A program made the translations under genes and the position numbers. Below, one piece after another: positions 1 through 8,676 of a DNA stretch of 64,000 nucleotides. The stretch is from Pseudomonas sp. NKUCC02_KPG. Lineage in GTDB: Bacteria > Pseudomonadota > Gammaproteobacteria > Pseudomonadales > Pseudomonadaceae. Position 1 is the first letter of the stretch, and every line of letters begins with the position of its first letter. The stretch covers positions 62,001-126,000 of the forward strand of contig NZ_JAHKRC010000014.1 in the NCBI RefSeq assembly GCF_019345465.1, given 5' to 3'. A model generated the notes under the pieces. That model ran no database searches and had not been told where the DNA came from. It saw nothing but the letters and a program-made list of their open reading frames with translations.

Positions 1-1296
1 CACCAGACCTGCACGGTCGATGGCGAACAGTACGTCCAGATTCTGTACGGCGACGTCATGCACCAACTGGTCGTAACCGCGCTGCAGGAATGTCGAATAA
101 ATAGCCACGACAGGCTTGGCGCCTTCGCAGGCCATGCCGGCAGCGAACGTCACGGCGTGCTGTTCGGCAATCGCCACGTCGAAATAACGCTTGGGGAAAC
201 GTTCGCTGAAAGCGATCAGGTCCGAGCCTTCTTTCATGGCCGGAGTGATGCCCATCAAGCGTTCATCGGCGGCGGCCATGTCGCACAGCCACTCGCCAAA
301 GACGGCCGAGTACTTCGGCCCGCTCGCCACTTTTGGCGCCGCTTTCGGGGCGTTCAGCGGTTCAAGCTTGGTGATGGCGTGATAGCCGATCGGGTCAGCT
401 TCGGCGGGAGCAAAACCTTTGCCTTTCTTGGTGACGATATGCAGGAACTGCGGACCTTTGAGGTCGCGCATATTGCGCAGCGTCGCGATCAGGGTCGGCA
501 GGTCGTGGCCATCGATAGGGCCGATGTAGTTCCAGCCCAGCTCTTCAAACAGCGTGCCGGGTACCAACATGCCCTTGGCATATTCTTCGGTACGGCGAGC
601 GATTTCCCACGCGCCAGGCAGACGCGAGAGCACCTTTTTGCTGCCTTCGCGCATGCTGGCGTAAGTGCGGCTCGACAGGATCTTGGCCAGGTAGTTGGAC
701 AACCCCCCCACATTGCGCGAAATCGACATGTCGTTGTCGTTGAGGATCACCAACATGTTGGCATCCACTTCCGGCGCGTGGTTCAGGGCTTCAAAGGCCA
801 TGCCGGCGGTCAGCGCTCCGTCACCGATCACGGCGATCGCCTTGCGGTCGCTGTTCTGCAGGCGGGCGGCAATGGCCATGCCCAGCGCTGCGCTGATCGA
901 GGTGCTGGAGTGGCCAACGCCAAAAGTGTCGTACTCGCTCTCGGAGCGACGCGGGAAAGCGGCTACGCCGTCTTTCTGGCGCAAGGACGCCATTTGCTCG
1001 CGACGGCCCGTGAGGATTTTGTGCGGATACGCCTGATGACCCACATCCCACACCAGTCGGTCGTCCGGGGTGTCGAACACGTAGTGCAACGCAATGGTCA
1101 GCTCAATGACACCCAGGCCGGCACCGAAATGCCCGCCCGTCTGGCCGACGGTATAGAGCAATTCCAGGCGCAACTCATCGGCCAGGGTTTCCAGCTCGGC
1201 TTCGGCCAGGCGGCGCAGGCCCGCAGGCGTGCCTGCCCGGTCGAGCAGGGGCGTAGTCGGACGGTTGCGGGGAATCTCTTGAAACGTCGTTGGCAT
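1..1296 (-). CDS. dxs: 1-deoxy-D-xylulose-5-phosphate synthase, N-terminal 432 residues (cut by window edge)
   Basis: Dxs condenses pyruvate with glyceraldehyde 3-phosphate, using thiamine diphosphate, as the first step of the MEP isoprenoid pathway in the cytoplasm. The reverse strand reads MPTTFQEIPRNRP from the ATG at 1296. The ThDP region contains VIGDGALTAGMAFEALN and NDNDMSIS, and the pyrimidine-binding region contains AIAEQHAVTFAAGMA and ends at AIDRAGLV. The frame is open to base 1, so about the last third of the protein lies outside the window. It lies 131 bp downstream of ispA on the same strand, the usual xseB-ispA-dxs order in pseudomonads, so isoprenoid precursor synthesis and prenyl transfer are probably co-transcribed. 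Nothing unusual is visible. Confidence 0.97.
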   Translation of the reverse strand, partial: MPTTFQEIPRNRPTTPLLDRAGTPAGLRRLAEAELETLADELRLELLYTVGQTGGHFGAGLGVIELTIALHYVFDTPDDRLVWDVGHQAYPHKILTGRREQMASLRQKDGVAAFPRRSESEYDTFGVGHSSTSISAALGMAIAARLQNSDRKAIAVIGDGALTAGMAFEALNHAPEVDANMLVILNDNDMSISRNVGGLSNYLAKILSSRTYASMREGSKKVLSRLPGAWEIARRTEEYAKGMLVPGTLFEELGWNYIGPIDGHDLPTLIATLRNMRDLKGPQFLHIVTKKGKGFAPAEADPIGYHAITKLEPLNAPKAAPKVASGPKYSAVFGEWLCDMAAADERLMGITPAMKEGSDLIAFSERFPKRYFDVAIAEQHAVTFAAGMACEGAKPVVAIYSTFLQRGYDQLVHDVAVQNLDVLFAIDRAGLV

Positions 1297-1427
1297 CAGG
1301 CGAATCGTTATAGGTATAAGAAGAGGCGGCAGTTTACCTTAAGGAACGTAAGCTGCCCACGCAGTCTGGCACTCGTTAGTAAGACCTTGGCATTAGAGCT
1401 GTCAGAAATAATTACCGAGTGTGACGA

Positions 1428-2315
1428 TTAATGGCGGCGCTCAACGATATATCGCGCCAGTTCACGCAGCGGTTCGGCGCCTGCATCAAAATGCCGCAGG
1501 GCGTTGAGTGCCTGGTCGCGCAGATCCAGTGCATAGCCTTTGGCCTGCTCCAGACCCATCAGCGCCGGGTAGGTCGGTTTGTCGCGTGCAATATCGGCGC
1601 CCTGGCGTTTGCCCAACGTCGCGGTATCGCTTTCAACATCCAGAATGTCGTCCTGAACCTGAAACGCCAGACCAATGGCTCGCGAGTAAATGTTCAGTGC
1701 CTGAAGATTTTCGGCAGTCGCGTTGCTGCTGGCCAGGGCGCCCAGTTGCACACTGGCTTCGATCAGGGCCCCGGTCTTGTGCCGATGCATGTTTTCCAGC
1801 GCCGCCTGATCGAGCTTCATGCCTACAGAACCGAGGTCAATGGCTTGGCCGCCGACCATGCCTGCCGGGCCTGCAGCCTGTGCGAGGGCAGTCACCATGC
1901 GCAAGCGCGTTTCAGCATCCAGGGTGTTGAGTCGGGGGTCGAGCAGGGCGCTGAACGCAAGGCTTTGCAAACCGTCGCCGGCCAGAATGGCGCAGGCTTC
2001 ATCGAAGGCCTTGTGGGTGGTGGGCTGGCCGCGTCGCAGATCGTCATCATCCATTGCGGGCAAATCATCATGCACCAGCGAATAGGCGTGGATCAGTTCG
2101 ACGGCACACGCCGCGCCATTGGCTTGCTCGGGGGCGCTGCCCAGGGCCTGGCAAGCGGCATAGGCCAGTAGCGGGCGAACGCGCTTGCCGCCATTCATGA
2201 CGCTGTAGCGCATGGCCTCGTAAAGACGGGCCAGCTCAGGAGCCGGAGCAACAAGCAAACATTCAAGCGCCGCATTGACGCGGGCCTGGCTGCTGATCTG
2301 GTAAGCATCAATCAT
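1428..2315 (-). CDS. ispA: (2E,6E)-farnesyl diphosphate synthase
   Basis: This 295-residue short-chain trans-prenyltransferase condenses isopentenyl diphosphate with dimethylallyl and geranyl diphosphate to make farnesyl diphosphate. Both Asp-rich motifs are present: the first aspartate motif in SLVHDDLPAMDDDDLRRG (near residues 80-95) and the second in FQVQDDILDVE (near 220-230). GKRQGADIARDKPTYP near the C-terminus is typical of bacterial FPP synthases. The ATG overlaps the xseB stop by 4 bp (ATGA), so translation is probably coupled. Length and motifs are normal for the family. Confidence 0.97.
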   Translation of the reverse strand: MIDAYQISSQARVNAALECLLVAPAPELARLYEAMRYSVMNGGKRVRPLLAYAACQALGSAPEQANGAACAVELIHAYSLVHDDLPAMDDDDLRRGQPTTHKAFDEACAILAGDGLQSLAFSALLDPRLNTLDAETRLRMVTALAQAAGPAGMVGGQAIDLGSVGMKLDQAALENMHRHKTGALIEASVQLGALASSNATAENLQALNIYSRAIGLAFQVQDDILDVESDTATLGKRQGADIARDKPTYPALMGLEQAKGYALDLRDQALNALRHFDAGAEPLRELARYIVERRH

Positions 2316-2554
2316 TCGGACTGTTCCGCATCAAAAGGCTCTTGTGCCAACTCACCATCACGCTCAAGCAGGATCTGGACTTTCTGCTCGGCCTGGGCCA
2401 ATGCGCCCTGGCAGTCACGGGTCAGGCGGATGCCTTGTTCGAAGGCAGTCAGAGAATCTTCCAGCGACAGCTCGCCATTTTCCAGACGCTCGACCAGTGT
2501 TTGCAGGTCAGAGAGCGACTGTTCGAAATCCGGTGAAGCTTTTTTGCGGGCCAT
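2312..2554 (-). CDS. xseB: Exodeoxyribonuclease VII small subunit
   Basis: This 80-residue protein is the small subunit of exonuclease VII, which degrades single-stranded DNA together with XseA. The diagnostic stretch is FEQSLSDLQTLVERLENGELSLEDSLTAFEQGIRLTRDCQ, two helices of the XseB fold. A short acidic tail follows (EPFDAEQSE). It is the first gene of the xseB-ispA-dxs series and overlaps ispA by 4 bp. xseA is not in this window. Confidence 0.95.
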   Translation of the reverse strand: MARKKASPDFEQSLSDLQTLVERLENGELSLEDSLTAFEQGIRLTRDCQGALAQAEQKVQILLERDGELAQEPFDAEQSE

Positions 2555-2619
2555 GGCGGCATTCTCGGTAGGCGTTAAAACCGGCCGACACTAGCAGACA
2601 GCGGGTTTTGGGGCAAATC

Positions 2620-2636
2620 GGGGGCGGCTTGCCCCC
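2620..2636. terminator. GC-rich hairpin between xseB and the catabolic island
   Basis: The inverted repeat GGGGGC-ggctt-GCCCCC forms a 6-bp stem with a 5-base loop. It lies about 50 bp beyond the stop of the SDR gene on the minus strand. No clear U-tract follows on either strand, so it may be a weak or Rho-assisted end of the SDR transcript rather than a full intrinsic terminator. Confidence 0.35.
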
Positions 2637-2682
2637 GGTTCAATTTGACCGATAAAACCCGGAAAACCGGCATGGCGACCCA

Positions 2683-3465
2683 TTAGTCGCGCATGTACCC
2701 ACCGTCCACGTCCATGATTTCGCCGCTCACAAAACTGGCCGCATCCGACGCCAGGAAACACACTGCTGCGGCAATGTCCCGCGGTGTTCCGGCACGCCCC
2801 AGGGGCATGTCTGCCAGCACCCTGGCCCGTGCTTCAGGGCTCAGTGCACTGGTCATGTCGGTATCGGTCAAGGCCGGGGAAACGGCATTGGCGGTGATAT
2901 TGAACGGCCCGGCTTCACGTGCCAGGCCTTTGGTCAGTGCAATCACGCCTCCTTTGGCGGCGGCGTAGCAGCTGTTGCCCAGCAGCCCGCCACCACGTTT
3001 TCCGGCGACAGAGGCTATGTTGATGATTCGTCCCGACCGCCGGGCCATCATGCCTGGCAATACCGCCTTGGCGCAGTAGAAAACACTGTTCAGGTCGATA
3101 GCCATGACCCGTTTCCACTCGGCTGCACTCACCTGCAGCAGGGGCAAGGTCGAGACGATCCCGGCATTGTTGACCAGGATATCGACGCTGCCCAAGACCC
3201 GTTCAACCTGGCTGACCATTGCCTCCACCTGCTGTTCGTCGGCCACGTCGACCCCCAGCCCGATGGCATGGATGCCCAGTTCGCCCAGTTGGGCAACGGC
3301 ACGCTCGGCGGCGCTGTGGTCGAGGTCGCAGATCGCGACCCTTGCTCCGCATTGGCCAAGGGCGACGGCGATGGCATACCCGATCCCGCGGGCAGACCCG
3401 GTGACCAGTGCGTTACGGCCCTCCAGCGAAAGGCTGATCGGCGCAAAATTGGCGGGAGCATTCAT
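2683..3465 (-). CDS. Short-chain dehydrogenase/reductase of the FabG-like class (island SDR-1)
   Basis: This 260-residue classical SDR shows the NAD(P) glycine motif TGSARGIG (near residues 21-28), the NNAG motif (NNAGI), the catalytic YAAAKGG (Tyr-x-x-x-Lys) and a C-terminal DVDGGYMRD. The start chosen is the ATG at 3465, because AAAGGA lies 8 bases upstream; an in-frame ATG 27 bp further out has no ribosome-binding site. It follows the sigma54 activator gene on the same strand with a gap of about 100 bp, so the two may be one transcript. A role as a hydroxyacyl-CoA or hydroxy-acid dehydrogenase in the island's pathway is inferred from context. The substrate cannot be read from the sequence. 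Confidence 0.85.
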   Translation of the reverse strand: MNAPANFAPISLSLEGRNALVTGSARGIGYAIAVALGQCGARVAICDLDHSAAERAVAQLGELGIHAIGLGVDVADEQQVEAMVSQVERVLGSVDILVNNAGIVSTLPLLQVSAAEWKRVMAIDLNSVFYCAKAVLPGMMARRSGRIINIASVAGKRGGGLLGNSCYAAAKGGVIALTKGLAREAGPFNITANAVSPALTDTDMTSALSPEARARVLADMPLGRAGTPRDIAAAVCFLASDAASFVSGEIMDVDGGYMRD

Positions 3466-3533
3466 TATTATTATCCTTTGGTCTGGGCGCATGTCGGCCT
3501 TCCCCTTAATGGAGAATGGCCGGCTCCGGTTAT

Positions 3534-3556
3534 GTCAGTCGGTTAAGTCAGTCGGT
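3534..3556. repeat. Two direct 10-bp repeats (GTCAGTCGGT) between the activator and SDR-1 genes
   Basis: GTCAGTCGGT occurs at 3534-3543 and again at 3547-3556, a 13-bp period, in the short gap between the activator stop and the SDR start. A partial third copy (GCAGTCAGG) follows. The function is unknown: it could be a protein-binding site or a slippage remnant. Confidence 0.5.
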
Positions 3557-3564
3557 GAAAGCAG

Positions 3565-4635
3565 TCAGGAAGGGGCGTAGCGGCCCAGTGCCAACTGGTC
3601 TTTGAGCGGGGCAATGTTCAGCCGCCGAAGCACGCGATACAGCGAAGGTCGGCAGATGCCCAGCGCCCGCGCCGCAGCCGTCATGTTCCAGCGGCAGTCG
3701 ACGAGTACGCCCAGTACATCTTCGCGCTCACCCAGTGGGGGCGCGGGGATTCTGCCCAGACGAATCGGTGTGACGTTGTGCGGGTGTGCACGGGACGGTT
3801 GCGCAGGCTGCTCTCCCGTTTGTGCCAGAAAATCCGCAGGCAGATCACAGCGCTGGATGCGCGCGCCTTCCATGACGGCACAGGCATAGCGAATGACGGC
3901 CCGCATCTGGCGCAGGTTGCCAGGCCAGGCATGCCCGAGGAGCAAGGTCCAGACATCGTTGGCTATCATCTGGCGCGGATCGCAGCCGGGGATCTCGGTG
4001 GCGACCATTCGGCACACCAACTCAGCACGGTCAGTGCGATCGCGCAGCGGCGGCAATTGCACCACGCCCGTGGCAATGCGATAGAACAGGTCTTCGCGAA
4101 AGCTGCCGTTCTCCACCAGTTGCGTAAGGGACTGGTGGGTCGCACAGATCAGCGCGAAATTCACCGGCACACTGCGCTCGGCACCCAAGGGGGTGATCTC
4201 GCGTTCGGCGATCACCCGTAAAAGGCGGGTCTGCTGCTCGAATGGCATGTCCCCGATTTCATCGAGGAACAAGGTGCCGCCGTCTGCCTGCGCGACCTTG
4301 CCTTTTTTGCCCCCCGGCAGGGCGCCGGAAAACGCGCCACGGGAATAACCGAACAGCTCGCTTTCGATCAGGGTTTCGGGGATGGACGCGCAATTGAGGG
4401 CAACCATCGGCGCGGCATGGCGCCGGCTGTGTTCGTGCAGCGCACGGGCCAGCACTTCTTTACCCGTCCCTGTTTCGCCCTGGATGAGCACGGCAATGCC
4501 GCGCTCCATCAGGAGCAATGCGCGGCGAAAAGCCTGACGCACTTGCGGATCAGTATCGTGGGAAATGTCGCATTCAGGGTGGACAGCAGTTGTACGGTCT
4601 TGGGTAAACGAAGGTTGTTCGTATACGGAAGGCAT
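3565..4635 (-). CDS. Sigma54-dependent transcriptional activator without an N-terminal sensor domain
   Basis: This 356-residue enhancer-binding protein consists of an AAA+ ATPase followed by a Fis-type helix-turn-helix. Visible motifs are Walker A GETGTGKE (residues 53-60), the sigma54-contacting loop as GAFSGA (100-105) instead of the usual GAFTGA, Walker B GGTLFLDEIGDM (119-130), the arginine region SFREDLFYRI, and a C-terminal HTH (MTAAARALGICRPSLYRVLRRL). Only about 25 residues precede the AAA+ domain, so there is no GAF, PAS or receiver domain. The ATG at 4635 is chosen over a GTG at 4644 because AAAAGG sits 8 bases before the ATG. It is divergent from the LysR gene. Both neighbouring operons have sigma54 promoters, so it is the obvious candidate activator for them. 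Confidence 0.9.
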   Translation of the reverse strand: MPSVYEQPSFTQDRTTAVHPECDISHDTDPQVRQAFRRALLLMERGIAVLIQGETGTGKEVLARALHEHSRRHAAPMVALNCASIPETLIESELFGYSRGAFSGALPGGKKGKVAQADGGTLFLDEIGDMPFEQQTRLLRVIAEREITPLGAERSVPVNFALICATHQSLTQLVENGSFREDLFYRIATGVVQLPPLRDRTDRAELVCRMVATEIPGCDPRQMIANDVWTLLLGHAWPGNLRQMRAVIRYACAVMEGARIQRCDLPADFLAQTGEQPAQPSRAHPHNVTPIRLGRIPAPPLGEREDVLGVLVDCRWNMTAAARALGICRPSLYRVLRRLNIAPLKDQLALGRYAPS

Positions 4636-4787
4636 CAGCGTCACCTTTTATTATTGTATAGCTTGTGACTATGTCGACTCGCCGCACTTGTGATACAGCC
4701 GTCGATATGGCGTTAAATGACAGTAACGAGGCGCACCGATATTTTCCAATCCATAATAAATCATCCATTGATACCTTTGAGAGCATC

Positions 4788-5696
4788 ATGATCGAGCTCC
4801 GTCACTTGAACTATTTCCGCACGCTCGCCGAAACACTGCATTTTGGTCGCGCCGCAGAACGCCTGCATATTTCGCAGCCGCCACTGTCGCGGCAAATTGC
4901 CATGTTGGAGGAGGAACTCGGGGTAAAGCTGTTTGATCGATCGAGTCGACGGGTAGAGCTGACGGAGGCTGGTCAGCGCTTTTACCTGGATACCGCCACG
5001 GTGCTGGCTGCGTTCGAACAGGCCAAGCGCAACGCCCTGGCTGCGGCGCGGGGCGCTGCGGGGGAGCTGTCAGTGGGCTTCATGATGTCAACGGCCTACA
5101 GCGTTACCCCGGCGATTACCCGGCGCTACGCGGCGCAGTTTCCCCAGGTCAGCCTCAAGCTCACCGAGACCTTGCCCCTGGACCTGGCCGAGGACATCAG
5201 CAGCGGCAACAAAGACGTTGCCATCATGTACCGCCCCCAGGACTGCTCCGGGCTCGAATCCGTGACCCTCTACCGGGAAGAAATGACCGTGGTGCTGCCG
5301 CCGGGTCATCGACTCCTCGAACAGGCCATCATCGACCCGAGCGAGCTTGCCGGGGAGACCTTCATCATCGTGCCTCGGCGGATTGCCCCGGCGCTGCACG
5401 ACATGATCTACAGCTACTGCCTGCAGCACGGTGTTACGCCGAACATCGGACTGGAAATCAATATGCAGCAAACCATCGTCAACCTGGTGGGTGAAGGTCT
5501 GGGGATTGCGATCGTGCCGCGCTCGATGCGCAACATGCGGCTGACCACCACCACCTTCAAACCGTTGCGCGCTGCACCGGTGATTGAAGTGGTGGCGGTG
5601 TGGAAGGCCGACAATCACAACCCCTGCATCGAGACCTTCATCGAGAGCGCCCGACAATCCTGTGCGCTGGTGTCTTGTGAAGAGGTGGTGAGTTGA
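4788..5696 (+). CDS. LysR-family transcriptional regulator
   Basis: This 302-residue LTTR has an N-terminal winged helix (LRHLNYFRTLAETLHFGRAAERLHISQPPLSRQIAMLEEELGVKLFDR) and a C-terminal type 2 periplasmic-binding-like effector domain. An in-frame ATG 41 codons upstream exists, but the LTTR motif begins exactly at the ATG at 4788, giving the family's normal length. It stands between the divergent sigma54 activator and the thiolase operon, transcribed toward the latter. A 236-bp gap with its own sigma54 promoter separates it from the operon, so it is likely a separate transcript. The effector is unknown. Confidence 0.92.
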   Translation: MIELRHLNYFRTLAETLHFGRAAERLHISQPPLSRQIAMLEEELGVKLFDRSSRRVELTEAGQRFYLDTATVLAAFEQAKRNALAAARGAAGELSVGFMMSTAYSVTPAITRRYAAQFPQVSLKLTETLPLDLAEDISSGNKDVAIMYRPQDCSGLESVTLYREEMTVVLPPGHRLLEQAIIDPSELAGETFIIVPRRIAPALHDMIYSYCLQHGVTPNIGLEINMQQTIVNLVGEGLGIAIVPRSMRNMRLTTTTFKPLRAAPVIEVVAVWKADNHNPCIETFIESARQSCALVSCEEVVS

Positions 5697-5765
5697 GCCG
5701 TGGTTGCTGACGGGCGCGCGCCTCGACCGGTCGCAAACCCCTGAGCCCGTACACGGATCTGAAGT

Positions 5766-5815
5766 GACAGCTGTCTCCCTGAGTGTCTCCCGCCTGCACT
5801 CAGGCGACAGTTGCC
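5766..5815. promoter_or_regulatory. Candidate upstream activator sites of the thiolase operon
   Basis: GACAGCTGTC at 5766-5775 is a perfect 10-bp palindrome. A second site, GGCGACAGTTGCC (5803-5815), is a near-palindrome sharing the GACAGnTG core. The centres are about 40 bp apart, and the pair lies roughly 90-140 bp upstream of the predicted start of transcription, where enhancer-binding proteins usually sit. The same core recurs upstream of the TRAP operon. Binding by the island's activator is inference. Confidence 0.6.
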
Positions 5816-5877
5816 CCGGCAACGCTAATTCCTCTGCACCCCTTGCTGCATAAGGCCTGCGCCAACTTGGCCGGGCT

Positions 5878-5894
5878 TTGGCACCGCTCTTGCT
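5878..5894 (+). promoter_or_regulatory. Sigma54 (-24/-12) promoter of the thiolase operon
   Basis: The sequence TTGGCAC-CGCTC-TTGCT matches the sigma54 consensus, with GG and GC separated by exactly 10 bases. Predicted transcription start is near 5906, leaving a leader of about 27 bases before the thiolase ATG at 5933, which is preceded by AAGGA. Confidence 0.85.
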
Positions 5895-5932
5895 ATCGAC
5901 CTTGCAAACACAATTAATGCAAGGAACACCTT

Positions 5933-7102
5933 ATGCGATCGCCTGTTATTACTGGCTGGTATCACTCGCCATTCGGCAAGTTCGACCAACTCGACCCTGA
6001 ACTCATGATGGCCGAGGCCGCGTTGGGCGCGCTGGCCCACGCTGATATCGCGCCGGAGCAGATCGACTCCGTTCACGTCGGCCATTTCAACGCAGGCTTT
6101 CTCTACCAGGATTTTCCATCTGCGCTGCTGGCCAATCACATTCCGCAATTGCGCTTCACGCCTTCAGTTCGCGTGGAAAACGCCTGCTCTACCGGCTCCG
6201 CTGCCATCCACTCGGCGCTGCAGGCCGTGCTCAGCGGCCAGAGCAAGCACGCCCTGGTGGTGGGCTTCGAAAAGATGAATACGTTGCCCACCGCCGAGGT
6301 CGGCAAGATCCTGCTCAAGTGCTGTTACGCCAAGGAAGAAGCCAACATTGAGGGCGGCTTTGCAGGCGTGTTCGGCAACATTGCACAGAGTTACTTCGAC
6401 CGTTACGGCGACCAGTCCGATGCGCTGGCGATGATTGCCGCGAAGAACCATGCCAACGGTGTACTGAACCCGTACGCTCACATGCGCCGGGATTTCGGCT
6501 ATGACTTCTGCCGTCATCCCTCCGAGAAAAACCCGTTTGTGGTCGGGCCACTGAAACGTACCGACTGCTCTCTGATCACCGATGGTTCGGCCGCCCTGGT
6601 GATCAGCCGCGAGGATCTGGTGGGCGGTCGCGGTCAAGCCGTGCGCTTCCGTTCTGCGGTGCAAGTCAACGACTACATGCCGCTGTCCAGGCGAGACCCG
6701 ACGTTCTTCGAAGGCGCAGCCCGCGCCTGGCAGCAGGCCCTGCAAACAGCAGGCCTGAGCCTGGACGACCTGTCGCTGGTCGAGACCCACGACTGCTTCA
6801 CGGTCGCTGAATTGATGGAATACGAAGCCATGGGCCTGGCCGAGCGCGGCCAGGGTGCGCGTGTCATCGCCGAAGGCATCAGTCGCAAGGACGGGCGCCT
6901 GCCGATCAACCCGTCTGGCGGCCTCAAGTCCAAGGGCCACCCGATCGGCGCCACCGGGGTGTCGATGCACGTCATGGCCGCCATGCAGCTCACGGGCCAG
7001 GCGGGGGACATGCAACTGCCCACGGCCGATCACGCCGGGGTGTTCAACATGGGGGGCGCGGCGGTGACCAACTACGTGAGCATCCTGGAGACCGTGCAAT
7101 GA
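5933..7102 (+). CDS. Thiolase-fold acyltransferase (SCP-x / acetyl-CoA acetyltransferase-like)
   Basis: This 389-residue thiolase-superfamily protein has the nucleophile region VENACSTGSA (Cys85), a HDCFT motif (His286) and GGLKSKGHPIGATG (His336). The C-terminal loop reads FNMGGAAVTN and lacks the second cysteine of classic degradative thiolases; together with HDCFT this places it in the SCP-x-like branch. It would cleave a 3-ketoacyl-CoA with CoA, or form C-C bonds in reverse. Members of this branch often work with a DUF35 OB-fold partner, but none is encoded nearby. The stop overlaps the ligase start by 4 bp. It is first in an operon with a sigma54 promoter. Confidence 0.88.
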   Translation: MRSPVITGWYHSPFGKFDQLDPELMMAEAALGALAHADIAPEQIDSVHVGHFNAGFLYQDFPSALLANHIPQLRFTPSVRVENACSTGSAAIHSALQAVLSGQSKHALVVGFEKMNTLPTAEVGKILLKCCYAKEEANIEGGFAGVFGNIAQSYFDRYGDQSDALAMIAAKNHANGVLNPYAHMRRDFGYDFCRHPSEKNPFVVGPLKRTDCSLITDGSAALVISREDLVGGRGQAVRFRSAVQVNDYMPLSRRDPTFFEGAARAWQQALQTAGLSLDDLSLVETHDCFTVAELMEYEAMGLAERGQGARVIAEGISRKDGRLPINPSGGLKSKGHPIGATGVSMHVMAAMQLTGQAGDMQLPTADHAGVFNMGGAAVTNYVSILETVQ

Positions 7103-8676
7103 AAGGTATCGACAACGTCATGAACCTGGGCGAAATGCTCAACCAGATCGCACGTCGCTATCCCGATGCGCCCGGCCTTATCCGGGGTGGACGTGAATAC
7201 ACCTGGAAAGAAATTTCCATGCGGGTCGATAGCGTCGCCGCCGCGTTGCGCGACCGCGGTATCGGTAAGGGCGACAAACTGCTGGTGCATTCGCGCAATA
7301 ACTTGCCGCTGTTCGAAAGTGCCTGGGTCGCGTTTCGTCTGGGCGCTGTGTGGGTCCCGACCAATGTGCGGATCACCCCGGTGGAGGCGGCTTACCTGGG
7401 CAGCTCCAGCGGCGCGGTGGCCATGCTTTACGACGAAGGTCTCGAACATTACGTCGACGCTGTGCGCGAAGCGTCGCCCAGCCTGCAGACGGTCATCGCC
7501 ATCGGTCAGCCCCGCAGCGGTGAGCTGGGTTACGAGCAGTTGCTGGATGAGGGCCGCGCTTCGTATGCGGCTTTCCGTGCGGCCGAAGTGACGTACCACG
7601 ACCCGCTGTGGTTCTTCTACACCTCAGGCACCACCGGCCACCCCAAGGCCGGGGTGCTGACCCACGGCCAGATGGCTTTTGTCATTACCAACCACATCGC
7701 CGACCTGATGCCCGGCCTGAACCAGCACTCGCGTTCGCTGGTGCTCGCTCCGCTCTCCCACGGCGCCGGTATCCATGCGCTGGTCAATGTCGCCCGAGGG
7801 GCTGCCTGCGTCCTGCCGGCCAGCGACAAGCTCGATTGCGATGAGGCCTGGCGCCTGGTGCAGGAGTACCGCGTGGATAACCTGTTCACCGTGCCGACCA
7901 TCGTCAAAATGCTCACCGAAAGCGATGCCGTCGACCGCTACGACCACAGCAGCCTGCAACACCTGATCTACGCGGGCGCGCCGATGTACCGCGCTGATCA
8001 ACGCCATGCCCTGAACAAACTGGGCAAGGTCCTGGTGCAGTATTACGGCCTGGGCGAAGTGACCGGCAACATCACCGTGCTGCCCGCCGACTGCCATGAA
8101 AGTGAAGACTCGCCAGACGCCAAGGTCGGCAGCTGCGGCTACCCTCGAACCGGCATGCAAGTGGCGATTCTCGACGAGGCGGGCAACGAACTGGACACGG
8201 GCATAGACGGTGAAATCTGCGTGCGCGGGCCCGCAGTGTTCAGCGGTTACTACAACAACCCGAAGGCCAACGAAAGCTGTTTCAAGTTCGGCTGGTTCCA
8301 CACGGGTGACCTAGGCCATCTGGATGAACAGGGCTACCTGTTCATCACGGGCCGCGCTTCGGACATGTACATTTCCGGTGGGTCGAACGTGTATCCACGG
8401 GAGATCGAAGAGGCCCTGCTCAGCCATCCAGCGGTAACCGAGGCTGCGGTGCTGGGCATGCCCGACGCCAAGTGGGGGGAGTCCGGTTACGCCGTCATCG
8501 TCACCACTGCCGAGGTCACGGACGAACAACTGCTTGCCTACCTGGAGCCACGCATTGCGCGCTACAAATGGCCCAAGCGCTTTGTGCGCTGGGCCGAAAT
8601 GCCCAAGTCCGGCTACGGCAAAATCGTCAAGAAGCAGATCCGTGCGCTGCTCGAAGAACGGCAGGAGGTCGCCTGA
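7099..8676 (+). CDS. Acyl-CoA synthetase (AMP-forming acid:CoA ligase)
   Basis: This 525-residue ANL-family enzyme activates a carboxylic acid to its CoA thioester through an acyl-AMP. The phosphate loop is YTSGTTGHPKAG (near 174-185), the A5-like segment is YYGLGEVTGN, the hinge is GWFHTGDLGHLDEQGYLFITGR, and the catalytic lysine lies in PKSGYGKIVKK (Lys508). The ATG at 7099 has GGAG 8 bases upstream and overlaps the thiolase stop, so translation is coupled. The substrate is not predictable; the FadD3/aryl-acid type of sequence and the absence of acyl-CoA dehydrogenase genes suggest a hydroxy or keto acid rather than a plain fatty acid (inference). Confidence 0.93.
   Translation: MKGIDNVMNLGEMLNQIARRYPDAPGLIRGGREYTWKEISMRVDSVAAALRDRGIGKGDKLLVHSRNNLPLFESAWVAFRLGAVWVPTNVRITPVEAAYLGSSSGAVAMLYDEGLEHYVDAVREASPSLQTVIAIGQPRSGELGYEQLLDEGRASYAAFRAAEVTYHDPLWFFYTSGTTGHPKAGVLTHGQMAFVITNHIADLMPGLNQHSRSLVLAPLSHGAGIHALVNVARGAACVLPASDKLDCDEAWRLVQEYRVDNLFTVPTIVKMLTESDAVDRYDHSSLQHLIYAGAPMYRADQRHALNKLGKVLVQYYGLGEVTGNITVLPADCHESEDSPDAKVGSCGYPRTGMQVAILDEAGNELDTGIDGEICVRGPAVFSGYYNNPKANESCFKFGWFHTGDLGHLDEQGYLFITGRASDMYISGGSNVYPREIEEALLSHPAVTEAAVLGMPDAKWGESGYAVIVTTAEVTDEQLLAYLEPRIARYKWPKRFVRWAEMPKSGYGKIVKKQIRALLEERQEVA

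Noticed and set aside
58..1431. Long plus-strand open frame opposite dxs
   Set aside because: It is the antisense of dxs, whose protein is clear on the minus strand. GC-rich codons leave the opposite strand open.
4719..4728. GACAGTAACG near the LysR start as another activator site
   Set aside because: It matches only the first half of the GACAGnTGTC pattern, which is expected by chance in this length.
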